Assembly (NCBI RefSeq): GCF_013205025.1
Contig: NZ_JABMLE010000001.1
Span: forward strand, 558,001-622,000
DNA from: Rathayibacter sp. VKM Ac-2857
GTDB taxonomy: Bacteria > Actinomycetota > Actinomycetes > Actinomycetales > Microbacteriaceae
Direction of reading: 5' to 3'
Length of the DNA: 64,000 nt
Within the stretch, counting starts at the first letter, position 1; every line of letters starts with the position of its first letter. Under the pieces are notes generated by a model. The model was not told the DNA's origin, ran no database searches, and saw nothing but the letters and a program-made list of their open reading frames with translations. Made by a program: the position numbers and the translations under genes. Positions 31,201 through 40,072 of the stretch are shown one piece after another.

Positions 31201-31467
31201 TACGCAGATGGTGTCTTTGCCAGGACGTTTGACCGGCTCGTCGGATGCGCAGTGGGAGACGAGCCCTGGAAGCGAGCTGGCCGGTGCGCGCTCAGCAGCG
31301 CTCGATCGCCAGGGCGACGGAGCGCAGAGCGGGCCGACGACCGGACAGAGCGCGCCGATGTCCTCGAGTTCCTGCGCCGGGAAGGCTCTTGCGGTCGATC
31401 GTGCCTAGGGTCCTCTACGGACCAGGACGGCGACGATCCTGCAGAAGGACGATCGGTCGGTATTTAG
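31201..31467. other. Intergenic stretch with no feature recognised
   Basis: Between divergent genes. Apart from the minus-strand promoter at its left edge I see no RNA, repeat or convincing coding frame. The promoter of the lipoprotein gene should lie here, but no clear -10/-35 pair was found. Confidence 0.5.
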
Positions 31468-31971
31468 ATGAGGATTCGCGAGCGGACTTCGTCGCCCTCC
31501 CGAAGTGGCGCCAGGGCGGTGACCGTCCTCGCGGTCGTGACCGCGGTCCTCAGCGGCTGCGCTCTCGGACTGCCGCCGATGGACGGATCCGCAGCGCCGC
31601 CGCCCGCTGCGAGCTCCATCCCGACCGTCGACGGCCCCGGCCGGACGGCTCCTCTCGATCTCGCGACCTTCGACAGGATCAATCGGGAGACGGTCACGTC
31701 GATCGGCGACCCGAGCGGCGCGGATCTGACGCGGGCGCTGATCGCCGGTGGCGTGGACCGGGCCGGTCTGGAGATCACGGCCGACATCACGACCGCCGAC
31801 AAGAGGGCGGATGCGGTCTTCGTCGCGGTGAAAGTCGGTGGCTCGTGCTTCGTGGGTCAGTACCGGCACAAGGCGTCGGGCGAGGACGGCGACCGGAGGT
31901 ACCTCGGGGTGGTCGTCGCGCCGCTCGCGACGGGGCGGTGCCTGATCGGAGATCCGGTTCCCGTCGAGTGA
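31468..31971 (+). CDS. Small secreted lipoprotein of unknown function
   Basis: 167 residues. The signal peptide (AVTVLAVVTAVLSGC) ends in a lipobox with Cys near residue 31. It is followed by a Pro/Ala-rich linker and a compact domain ending CFVGQYRHKASG...LATGRCLIGDPVPVE. The paired 'C-[FL]-[VI]-G' segments resemble an uncharacterised Microbacteriaceae lipoprotein family (DUF6993-like, from memory). The ATG follows GTATTTAG without a Shine-Dalgarno. Function unknown. Confidence 0.7.
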   Translation: MRIRERTSSPSRSGARAVTVLAVVTAVLSGCALGLPPMDGSAAPPPAASSIPTVDGPGRTAPLDLATFDRINRETVTSIGDPSGADLTRALIAGGVDRAGLEITADITTADKRADAVFVAVKVGGSCFVGQYRHKASGEDGDRRYLGVVVAPLATGRCLIGDPVPVE

Positions 31972-32000
31972 CGGCACATCATTCGGAGACGGTGTCACCT

Positions 32001-32238
32001 CATGCTGATCGAGTAGCGGCCGCAGGCCGCGTATCGAGATCCACCGGCGGCAGACGAGACGACTGCAGACCCGCCCTGCTGGGGACGGTGGGTCTCGATA
32101 CGCCCCTTCGGGGCTACTCGACCAACATGCAGTCGCGACAGGCCCTGCGGGGCTGCTCGACCAGCATGCGATCGCGATGCGCCGATGCGGCAGCCTGCAG
32201 TCGCAATACGCCGAGGCGGGGTTGATCGACCCAGCATG
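32001..32238. repeat. Cluster of dispersed hairpin repeats upstream of the MFS gene
   Basis: An inverted half (CATGCTGATCGAGTAGCGGCC-gca-GGCCGCGTATCGAGATCC, 32001-32042), a forward half with stem GCCCCTTCGGGGC (about 32089-32130), and several decayed tails ending CGACCAGCATG, CGACCAACATG or CGACCCAGCATG. No gene is apparent in 31972-32432. Confidence 0.75.
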
Positions 32239-32432
32239 GTGGGCGGCGGCGGTGCGCCGTCTCGTCACCGCTCACCCCGCTGCCGACACGCCGGATGCGC
32301 GACGGATGTCGGCCGATCGGGAATGTCGGAGGCGCCTGGCAGTGTTCTGAGTCTCGTACCACCCGTCGCATCGACGTCACCCAGGCGATGCGCCCCCTCA
32401 CGACGATCCCCTTCACGACCGGAGACGCACCT

Positions 32433-33914
32433 GTGACCGAGCGCACCCTTCCCGAGACCCGGCCCGCCGCCGCGGCCGACACGCCCTCGACGGCGCTCGA
32501 CCCGCGCAGCCGCCTCGTCATCAGCCTGCTGCTGGTCTCGGCCTTCGTCGTGATCCTCAACGAGACGATCATGAGCGTGGCGCTGCCCGACCTCATGCGC
32601 GACTTCGGCGTCGAGGCGCACGTGGGCCAGTGGCTCTCGACGGCGTTCATGCTGACGATGGCGGTCGTCATCCCGATCACCGGCTACCTGATCCAGCGCC
32701 TGCACACCCGCACGCTCTTCGCCGCCGCGATGACCCTCTTCAGCCTCGGCACGCTCAGCGCCGCGCTCGCGCCGACCTTCGAGGTCCTGCTCGCCGCGCG
32801 CGTCGTCCAGGCCGGCGGCACGGCGATCATGATGCCGCTGCTGATGACCACCGTGATGACCCTCGTGCCGCCGGCCATCCGCGGCCGGATGATGGGCAAC
32901 ATCTCGATCGTCATCTCGGTCGCTCCCGCCGTCGGACCGACGATCTCGGGCATCATCCTCAACTTCCTCAGCTGGCGCTGGATGTTCTGGATCGTGCTGC
33001 CGATCGCCGTCGGCGCGCTGATCCTGGGTCTCCGCAAGGTCGAGAACGTCACCGAGCCGCGCAAGATCCCGATCGACTCGCTCTCCGTGGTCCTCTCCGT
33101 CTTCGGCTTCGGCGGGCTGGTCTACGGGCTCAGCAGCCTGGGCGAGGGCGGCGAGGCGATCGTCGCTCCCTGGGTGCCCTTCGTCGTCGCCGGTGTCGCG
33201 CTCGCGGCGTTCATCGTCCGCCAGCTGCTGCTGCAGAAGACGGACCGCGCCCTGCTCGACCTGCGCACCTTCTCCTCCGGCAACTTCACCGTGGTCATCG
33301 TGATGATGGCGGTGAGCATGTCCGCCCTCTTCGGCACGCTGATCCTGCTGCCGCTCTACACCCAGAACGTCCTCGGCCTCACCCCGCTCGAGACCGGCCT
33401 GCTCCTGCTGCCCGGCGGCCTGCTGATGGGTCTGCTCGCGCCGTTCGTCGGCCGCGGCTACGACCGCTTCGGGCCGCGGGTGCTGCTGGTCCCCGGCTCG
33501 ATCATCGTCGCCGGTGCGCTGTGGGGCTACACGACGCTCGACGAGAACTCGGTCTCCTGGTTCATCCTCTCCCTGCACGTGGTGCTGAGCCTCGGCCTCG
33601 CGCTGGTCTTCACCCCGCTGTTCACCGCGGGCCTCGGCTCGGTGCGCCCCGCGCTCTACTCGCACGGCAGCGCGATCATCGGCACGGTCCAGCAGCTCGG
33701 CGGAGCGGCCGGCACGGCGCTGTTCGTCACCGTCCTCTCGGTGCAGTCGGCCGCGCTCGCCCGCGAGGGCGTCGACGAGGTCGTCGCCACGGCGGGCGGC
33801 ATCCACTCCGCGTTCGTCTGGGGCGCCTCCATCGCGACCGCCGCGATCGTCGCCGCGTTCTTCGTCAAGCGCCCCGCGGAGTCGGACGTGCCGCGGCCCG
33901 TCGCCGCCCACTAG
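32433..33914 (+). CDS. MFS drug-type exporter (DHA2 family, 14 helices)
   Basis: About 493 residues, hydrophobic throughout, with the length of a 14-TM DHA2 (EmrB/QacA-like) H+ antiporter. Helix 1 contains LNETIMSVALPDLMRDF, the DHA2 motif D1-like segment. AARVVQAGGTAIMMPLLMT and SVAPAVGPTISGIIL match motifs C and neighbours. The GTG at 32433 is used; an ATG at 32388 is possible. The substrate is unknown. It lies 117 nt upstream of the Pls-like synthetase on the same strand and could export its product, but that link is position only. Confidence 0.88.
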   Translation: MTERTLPETRPAAAADTPSTALDPRSRLVISLLLVSAFVVILNETIMSVALPDLMRDFGVEAHVGQWLSTAFMLTMAVVIPITGYLIQRLHTRTLFAAAMTLFSLGTLSAALAPTFEVLLAARVVQAGGTAIMMPLLMTTVMTLVPPAIRGRMMGNISIVISVAPAVGPTISGIILNFLSWRWMFWIVLPIAVGALILGLRKVENVTEPRKIPIDSLSVVLSVFGFGGLVYGLSSLGEGGEAIVAPWVPFVVAGVALAAFIVRQLLLQKTDRALLDLRTFSSGNFTVVIVMMAVSMSALFGTLILLPLYTQNVLGLTPLETGLLLLPGGLLMGLLAPFVGRGYDRFGPRVLLVPGSIIVAGALWGYTTLDENSVSWFILSLHVVLSLGLALVFTPLFTAGLGSVRPALYSHGSAIIGTVQQLGGAAGTALFVTVLSVQSAALAREGVDEVVATAGGIHSAFVWGASIATAAIVAAFFVKRPAESDVPRPVAAH

Positions 33915-34031
33915 GGTCCGTCCGGTGCTTCACTCGGGGCACCGGCTGTTCACCTCCGCGTCACCGAGCGCCCCTACCGTGGCGCCCCGGTCGACGTGCT
34001 CCCGGACGCGCGGCCGGAACGGAGAGCACAC

Positions 34032-37000
34032 GTGAGCACGGCCGCGCATCCCCAGGATCTCCTCGACGCCGGCGGACTCGCCCCGGCGCCGCGCACCTTG
34101 ATCGACGTGCTGCGCGACACCGCCGAGCGCCACCCCGACGCGTCCGCGCTCGAGGACCCGGCCGGCGCTCTCAGCTACCGCGAGCTGCTCGCCCGCGTCG
34201 TCGCCACCGCCGCCGAGCTCACCGCCTCCGGGGTGCGCCGCGGCGACCGTGTCGGCGTGCGGATGGCCAGCGGCTCGCGCGAGCTGTACCTCGCGATCCT
34301 CGCCGTCCTCGCGGCCGGCGCCGCCTACGTCCCGGTCGACGCCGATGACCCCGAGGAGCGGGCCCGACTCGTCTTCGGCGAGGCGGCGGTCCGCGGCCTC
34401 ATCACCGGCTCCGGCCGCTTCGAGCGGGTCGATGCGGAGCCCGCGCGGCTGTTCACCGGCTCGGCGCCGCACCCCAGCACCGCCTCGATCCCGCTGCTGC
34501 AGCCGCCGACCCTCGAGGACGACGCCTGGATCATCTTCACCTCGGGCTCGACCGGCACGCCGAAGGGCGTCGCCGTCAGCCACCGCTCGGCCGCCGCCTT
34601 CGTCGACGCCGAGGCCCGCGTCTTCCTCCAGGTCGAGCCCCTCGGCCCCGGCGACCGCGTGCTGGCAGGCCTCTCCGTCGCGTTCGACGCCTCCTGCGAG
34701 GAGATGTGGCTGGCCTGGCGGCACGGAGCCTGCCTGGTGCCCGCCCCGCGCTCGCTCGTGCGCAGCGGCATGGACCTCGGCCCCTGGCTGACCACGCACG
34801 GCATCACCGTCGTCTCGACCGTGCCGACCCTCGCCGCGCTCTGGCCCGCCGAGTCGCTCGAGAACGTCCGGCTGCTCATCTTCGGCGGCGAGGCCTGCCC
34901 GCCGGAGCTCGGGCAGCGCCTGGCCGTCGACGGCCGCGAGGTCTGGAACACCTACGGCCCCACCGAGGCGACCGTCGTCGCCTGCGCCGCTCCGCTCGGC
35001 GGGCCCGGCCCGGTGCGGATCGGCCTGCCGCTGGACGGCTGGCGGCTGGCCGTCGTCGACCCCGAGGGCCATCGCGTCGGGGAGGGCGAGGTCGGCGAGC
35101 TGATCATCGGCGGCGTCGGCCTGGCCCGCTACCTCGACCCGGCGAAGGACGCCGAGAAGTACGCGCCCGCGCCGACCCTCGGCTGGGAGCGCGCCTACCG
35201 CTCCGGCGACCTCGTGCGCTTCGAGAGCGCCGGCCTCGTCTTCCAGGGCCGCGCCGACGACCAGGTCAAGCTCGGCGGCCGCCGCATCGAACTCGGCGAG
35301 GTCGAGTCGGCGCTGCAGGGCCTGCCCGGAGTCTCGGGCGCCGCCGCCGCCGTCCGCACCACCGGCGCCGGGATCCAGGTCCTCGTCGGCTACCTCGCCC
35401 TGGCCGGCGGTCGCGAGCTGGACCGCGACGCCGCGCTGGCGCGCCTGCGCGAGGAGCTGCCGGCCGCGCTCGTGCCGCTGCTGGCCGTGGTCGACGAGCT
35501 GCCGACGCGGGTGTCGGGCAAGGTCGACCGCGCCGCGCTGCCCTGGCCGCTGCCCGACAGCGGAGCGGCGGATCCGGGACTCGACGCCGAGACCGCCTGG
35601 CTCGCCGGTCTCTGGCGCGAGGTGCTCGGCGTCCCGGTCGACGAGAAGGCCAACTTCTTCGACCTCGGCGGCGGCTCGCTCGCCGCCGCCCAGCTCGTCG
35701 CCCGGATCCGCGAGCGCGACCCGGAGTTCACCGTCGCCGACGTCTACGCTCACCCGCGGCTCGCCGCGATGTCGGCCGAGATCACGAGCCGGGCGACCGG
35801 TGCCGGCGAGGTCTCGACCCACCGGATCGCGCCGGTCCCGCGCCGGATGCAGGTGCTGCAGACCCTGCTCGGCGCCCCGCTGCTCGTGCTCGGCGGCGCC
35901 CGCTGGACCACGGTGGTGCTCACGGCCTGCGCCCTGCTCGACCTGCTGCCCGGCTTCGACTGGCTGCCCACCGTCCCGGTCGCGTGGCTCGTCGTGGCGT
36001 TCGCCCTCTTCTGCACCCCGTTCGGCCGGATGGGCCTCACCGTCCTGGCCGCCCGCGCACTGCTGCGCGGCGTGCGCGCGGGCGACCACCCGCGCGGCGG
36101 CGGCGTGCACCTGCGGCTGTGGCTCGCGGAGCGGATCGCCCACCAGCTCGGTGCCGTCAGCCTCGCCGGCGCCCCCTGGGTCGCCCTCTACGCTCGCGCC
36201 CTCGGCGCCCGGATCGCCGACGACGTCGACCTGCACTCGCTGCCGCCGCTCACCGGCATGCTGACCCTCGGCCGCGGCGCCGCGATCGAACCGGAGGTCG
36301 ACCTCTCCGGCTACTGGATCGACGGCGACGTCCTGCGCCTCGGCGCGGTCCGCGTCGGCGCGGGCAGCACGGTCGGCGCGCGCAGCACGCTGCTGCCCGG
36401 CACCCGCATCGGGAAGAACGCCCAGATCGAGCCCGGCTCCGCCGTCTTCGGCCGGGTGCCCGCCGGCCAGCGCTGGAGCGGCTCCCCCGCGCAGCGCGTC
36501 GGCAAGGCGAGTGCGGGCTTCCCCGCCGAGCGGCCACCGCGGGCGACGTCGTGGCTCTGGGCCTACGCCGTCTCGGCGGTGGGACTGGCCGCCGTGCCCG
36601 TGGTCTCCTTCGCGGCGGGCCTGAGTGCGCTCGCCCTCGCCACGCAGGGCTCCGCCGATCTCCCGGAGGCACTCCCCCGCGCCCTCGCCGCCCTCGTCCC
36701 CGCGGTCGCCGTCACCGGCGTCGTGCTGGCCGGGCTCGTCGTCGTGCTCGTGCGCCTGCTCGGCCGCGGCGTCGAGGCCGGCACTCATCCCGTGCGCGGC
36801 CGGATCGGCTGGCAGGTCTGGTCGACCGAGCGCCTGCTCGACCACGCCCGGACGCTGCTCTTCCCGCTCTACTCCGGTCTCTTCACTCCGGTCTGGCTGC
36901 GGCTGCTCGGCGCGAAGGTCGGCCGCGACGTCGAGGCCTCGACCGTGCTGCTGCTGCCCGCGATGACGACGATCCGCGACGGCGCCTTCCTGGCCGACGA

Positions 37001-37964
37001 CACCCTCGTCGCCTCCTACGCCCTCGGCGGCGGCTGGATGCGGCTCGCCCGCGCCGAGATCGGCGAGCGCGCGTTCCTCGGCAACTCCGGCATGGCGGCG
37101 CCCGGCCACACGGTGCCGGCCGGCGGACTGGTCGCGGTGCTCTCCTCCGCGCCGCGCAAGTCCAAGGCGGGCTCGTCCTGGCTCGGCTCGCCGCCGGTGC
37201 GGCTGCGGCGGACCGTCGTCGAGGCGGAGTCGTCGCGCACCTTCCGGCCGGCCGCACGCCTCCGCGCCGCCCGGATCGTCTGGGAGCTGCTGCGCTTCGT
37301 GCCGGTCGTCGTCTCGATCGCGATCGGCTTCGGAATCGTCGTGGCCCTGCTGGCGCTGGTGCCGACGATCGGGGCGCTCGCGACGGCGGTGGTCGGCGGG
37401 GTCGTCCTGCTCGCGGCCGGCGCCGTCGCCGCAGCCGTCTCGACCGCGGCGAAGTGGCTCCTGATCCAGCGCGTGCGCCCGAGCGAGCACCCGCTCTGGT
37501 CCTCCTTCGTCTGGCGCAGCGAGCTGGCCGACACCTTCACCGAGATGGTCGCGGCGCCCTGGTTCGCGCACGCCGCAGCCGGCACGCCCGCGCTGGTCTG
37601 GTGGCTGCGGAGCCTGGGCGCGCGGATCGGCCGCGGCGTCTGGTGCGACAGCTACTGGCTCCCCGAGGCCGATCTCGTCGATCTGGGCGACGGAGCGACC
37701 GTGAACCGGGGCTGCGTCGTGCAGACCCACCTGTTCCATGATCGAATCATGAGTATGGATCTCGTGAGTCTCGACATCGGCGCCACGCTCGGCCCGCACA
37801 GCGTGATCCTCCCCGCGGCGACGATCGCCGCGCACGGCACGGTCGGCCCCGCCTCGCTCGTGATGCGCGGCGAGCTCGTGCCCGCCGGCAGCCGCTGGAG
37901 CGGCAACCCGATCGGCCCGTGGCGGGAGGTGCGCGTCGGCGACTACCACGCGCCCGTCGCGTGA
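34032..37964 (+). CDS. Pls/PosA-family single-module NRPS (poly-amino-acid synthetase)
   Basis: 1310 residues, close to the 1319 of Streptomyces albulus epsilon-poly-L-lysine synthetase Pls. The A domain (about 20-510) shows A3 IIFTSGSTGTPKGV, A5 NTYGPTEA, A7 YRSGDL, A8 GRADDQVKLGGRRIELGEVE and A10 SGKVDRAAL. The T domain has FDLGGGSLAAAQL with phosphopantetheine Ser549. From about 610 to the end come three soluble blocks separated by pairs of membrane helices, with hexapeptide (acyltransferase-like) repeats in the first and last. This is the Pls-type terminal region, which ligates monomers without classical C or TE domains. By alignment to GrsA the pocket reads D-A-E-S-I-G-T-V-V-K, similar to the lysine code I recall. 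The GTG at 34032 follows GGAGAG. Confidence 0.92.
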   Translation: MSTAAHPQDLLDAGGLAPAPRTLIDVLRDTAERHPDASALEDPAGALSYRELLARVVATAAELTASGVRRGDRVGVRMASGSRELYLAILAVLAAGAAYVPVDADDPEERARLVFGEAAVRGLITGSGRFERVDAEPARLFTGSAPHPSTASIPLLQPPTLEDDAWIIFTSGSTGTPKGVAVSHRSAAAFVDAEARVFLQVEPLGPGDRVLAGLSVAFDASCEEMWLAWRHGACLVPAPRSLVRSGMDLGPWLTTHGITVVSTVPTLAALWPAESLENVRLLIFGGEACPPELGQRLAVDGREVWNTYGPTEATVVACAAPLGGPGPVRIGLPLDGWRLAVVDPEGHRVGEGEVGELIIGGVGLARYLDPAKDAEKYAPAPTLGWERAYRSGDLVRFESAGLVFQGRADDQVKLGGRRIELGEVESALQGLPGVSGAAAAVRTTGAGIQVLVGYLALAGGRELDRDAALARLREELPAALVPLLAVVDELPTRVSGKVDRAALPWPLPDSGAADPGLDAETAWLAGLWREVLGVPVDEKANFFDLGGGSLAAAQLVARIRERDPEFTVADVYAHPRLAAMSAEITSRATGAGEVSTHRIAPVPRRMQVLQTLLGAPLLVLGGARWTTVVLTACALLDLLPGFDWLPTVPVAWLVVAFALFCTPFGRMGLTVLAARALLRGVRAGDHPRGGGVHLRLWLAERIAHQLGAVSLAGAPWVALYARALGARIADDVDLHSLPPLTGMLTLGRGAAIEPEVDLSGYWIDGDVLRLGAVRVGAGSTVGARSTLLPGTRIGKNAQIEPGSAVFGRVPAGQRWSGSPAQRVGKASAGFPAERPPRATSWLWAYAVSAVGLAAVPVVSFAAGLSALALATQGSADLPEALPRALAALVPAVAVTGVVLAGLVVVLVRLLGRGVEAGTHPVRGRIGWQVWSTERLLDHARTLLFPLYSGLFTPVWLRLLGAKVGRDVEASTVLLLPAMTTIRDGAFLADDTLVASYALGGGWMRLARAEIGERAFLGNSGMAAPGHTVPAGGLVAVLSSAPRKSKAGSSWLGSPPVRLRRTVVEAESSRTFRPAARLRAARIVWELLRFVPVVVSIAIGFGIVVALLALVPTIGALATAVVGGVVLLAAGAVAAAVSTAAKWLLIQRVRPSEHPLWSSFVWRSELADTFTEMVAAPWFAHAAAGTPALVWWLRSLGARIGRGVWCDSYWLPEADLVDLGDGATVNRGCVVQTHLFHDRIMSMDLVSLDIGATLGPHSVILPAATIAAHGTVGPASLVMRGELVPAGSRWSGNPIGPWREVRVGDYHAPVA

Positions 37965-39298
37965 GCCCCGCGCAGACCGGTCTGGAGACGGCGGGCGACC
38001 CGTACCTGTCGGGGATCGGCAACACGGGTTACCGCGTCGAGTCGTACGACCTCGATCTCGACTACCGGGTGTCGAGCAACCGGCTCGCGGGCCGCGCGAC
38101 GCTGCGGATCGTCGCCCTGCAGCCGCTGCGCCGCTTCTCCCTCGACCTCAGCCGCCTCCGGGTGACCCGGGTGCGCGTCGACGGACGCAAGGCACGGGCC
38201 GAGCAGGTCGCGCACAAGCTCCGGATCACGCCCGCCGAGCCGCTCGGGGCCGGCGAGAGCTCGATGGTGGAGATCGAGTACGGCGGCCACCCCGGTCCGC
38301 GCGCCAGCCACTGGGGCGAGCTGGGCTGGGAGGAGCTGGCCGACGGCGTGCTCGTCGCCTCGCAGCCCTCGGGAGCCTCGACCTGGTACCCCTGCAACGA
38401 CGACGTCGCCGACAAGGCGGCGTACCGGATCCGGGTGAGCGCGGAGGAGGGCTACTCCGTCCTCGCGAACGGCGTGCTGCTCGAGACGAGCGAGCGCTCG
38501 GGCCGGCGCACCTGGCTCTACGAGCAGCAGGAGCCGACCGCGAGCTACCTCGCGTCGGTGCAGATCGGGCGCTACGTCCTGGAGGACCGGCTGCTCGCCG
38601 GAGTCGCCGTCACGCTCGCGCGCCCGGCCGCCCTGGCCTCTCGCGTCGCGCGCGACTTCGCGCCGCTGAGCGACATGCTCGCCTTCTTCTCCCGCGTGTT
38701 CGGCCCCTATCCGTTCCGGCAGTACACCGTCGTGGTCACCGCGGACGAGCTCGAGATCCCGCTGGAGGCGCAGGGCATGGCGGTGTTCGGCGCCAATCAC
38801 GCCGACGGCCGCGGCGGCTCGGAGCGGCTGATCGCGCACGAGCTGGCGCACCAGTGGTTCGGCAACAGCGTCGGCCTGGCCCGATGGCGGCACATCTGGC
38901 TCAACGAGGGCTTCGCCTGCTACGCGGAGTGGCTGTGGTCGGAGGAGTCGGGCGGGCTCAGCGCCGACGCCCAGGCCCGCCGGCACCACGCACTCCTGCG
39001 GCTCCAGCGGCAGGACCTCGTGCTGGGCGACCCGGGACCGGTGGACCTCTTCGACGACCGCGTCTACAAGCGCGGCGCGCTGACGTTGCACGCGCTTCGC
39101 CTGCGGCTCGGTGACGCGGCGTTCTTCGGGCTCCTGCGCACCTGGACCGCGCGGCACGCCTCCGGCATCGTGAGCGAGGACGACTTCCGCGCGCTCTGCG
39201 CCGAGGTCGCGGGCGGTTCTGCGGCCCCTGGCGTCGCGGCGCTGCTCGACGCGTGGCTGGTCGACGTGCGGCTGCCGCCGCTACCGGCCGCCCGCTGA
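37961..39298 (+). CDS. M1-family zinc metallopeptidase coupled to the Pls-like synthetase
   Basis: A 446-residue single-core M1 peptidase. HExxHx18E is complete: His293, Glu294, His297, Glu316 in HELAHQWFGN...WLNEGFACY. The N-terminal beta domain (about 15-190) and a short C-terminal helical part (340-440) are present; the long domain IV of PepN-type enzymes is absent. The usual GxMEN loop appears as LEAQGMAVFG. Its GTG overlaps the synthetase stop (GTGA), so the two are translationally coupled. Epsilon-poly-lysine producers contain zinc aminopeptidases that degrade the polymer, so product trimming or self-protection is plausible. No signal peptide was seen. Confidence 0.88.
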   Translation: MSPAQTGLETAGDPYLSGIGNTGYRVESYDLDLDYRVSSNRLAGRATLRIVALQPLRRFSLDLSRLRVTRVRVDGRKARAEQVAHKLRITPAEPLGAGESSMVEIEYGGHPGPRASHWGELGWEELADGVLVASQPSGASTWYPCNDDVADKAAYRIRVSAEEGYSVLANGVLLETSERSGRRTWLYEQQEPTASYLASVQIGRYVLEDRLLAGVAVTLARPAALASRVARDFAPLSDMLAFFSRVFGPYPFRQYTVVVTADELEIPLEAQGMAVFGANHADGRGGSERLIAHELAHQWFGNSVGLARWRHIWLNEGFACYAEWLWSEESGGLSADAQARRHHALLRLQRQDLVLGDPGPVDLFDDRVYKRGALTLHALRLRLGDAAFFGLLRTWTARHASGIVSEDDFRALCAEVAGGSAAPGVAALLDAWLVDVRLPPLPAAR

Positions 39299-40036
39299 GA
39301 CGAGCGAGTCCTCGAGCGCGTCGCCGTGCTCCCGGCGCCAGCCGATGATCGGACCGGCGCCTCCTATCGCGTCGCCGAGCGCGACGCTGACCCGCAGCGA
39401 CGGGTCGAGGCGCGGCTCGGCGAGCCGGAATCGCGACTCGTCGATCCGCGCCTCCGCGGCGAAGCGCGACTCGTGGATCCGGACGCGGCGCGGATCGACG
39501 TCCAGCCCGCGGCCGTCGGCCTTGAGCGCCGCCTCGATGCGGGTCCAGTGCAGGATCGGATCGGCCGCGCGGAACCCGCCCGTGGCGAAGGGGGCGCCGG
39601 CGATCCGCGTGATCGCGACGCCGCGCTCGGCCGGCCCCTCGACGGGCTCCACGTCGACCCCGACGATCCCCGCGCTGCTCGCCGCGACGACGACCGCGCC
39701 CGCGCAGTGCGCGATGCTGACGGAGAGGTGCTCGGCACCGTCGATCCAGGGGCGCCCGTGCGCTCCGCCGCAGCGGGCGCAGCGCGCCGACACCTGCACC
39801 GCCGTCGCCGGTCGCCCGAGCAGCTCGCCCGCGAGCATCCGCAGCAGCACCCGGCCGAAGACGAAGCGCTCGGCCACCGCCGCCGACCCGGTCGCGCGAT
39901 AGCGCTCGCGCTCCGCCGTGCCGAGCAGCGGCAGCAGACGCCCGGCGTCGAGGCTCTGCTCGTCGAGCGCGAGCCAGCGCAGATGCACTCCCGGCAGGTC
40001 CTGCACGGCGTCGTGCGTCATCGTCCTGTCCCCCAT
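39281..40036 (-). CDS. 4'-phosphopantetheinyl transferase (Sfp type)
   Basis: 251 residues. Family motifs are IVGVDVEPV (Mg2+-binding Asp and Glu) and HWTRIEAALKADG (WxRxEAxxK). ERFVFGRVLLRMLAGELLG and LSVSIAHCAGAVVVA are the two N-terminal family segments. It should activate Ser549 of the T domain encoded by the converging synthetase gene; the two transcription units overlap by 18 nt at their 3' ends. An internal ATG at 40021 is an alternative start. It is 36 nt downstream of ppk2. Confidence 0.87.
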   Translation of the reverse strand: MGDRTMTHDAVQDLPGVHLRWLALDEQSLDAGRLLPLLGTAERERYRATGSAAVAERFVFGRVLLRMLAGELLGRPATAVQVSARCARCGGAHGRPWIDGAEHLSVSIAHCAGAVVVAASSAGIVGVDVEPVEGPAERGVAITRIAGAPFATGGFRAADPILHWTRIEAALKADGRGLDVDPRRVRIHESRFAAEARIDESRFRLAEPRLDPSLRVSVALGDAIGGAGPIIGWRREHGDALEDSLVSAGGR

Positions 40037-40072
40037 GATCCCGTCCCCCTGATCCCGTCCGCCGGTCTCGCG

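Noticed and set aside
33930-37949. A very long minus-strand open frame opposite the Pls-like synthetase
   Set aside because: Its product is Arg/Gly/Asp/Glu low-complexity sequence typical of antisense frames in high-GC coding DNA; the plus strand carries all conserved motifs.
34032-37964. Module of a classical multimodular NRPS antibiotic cluster
   Set aside because: There is no condensation or thioesterase domain and no second module; the Pls-type membrane terminal region explains the whole C-terminus.
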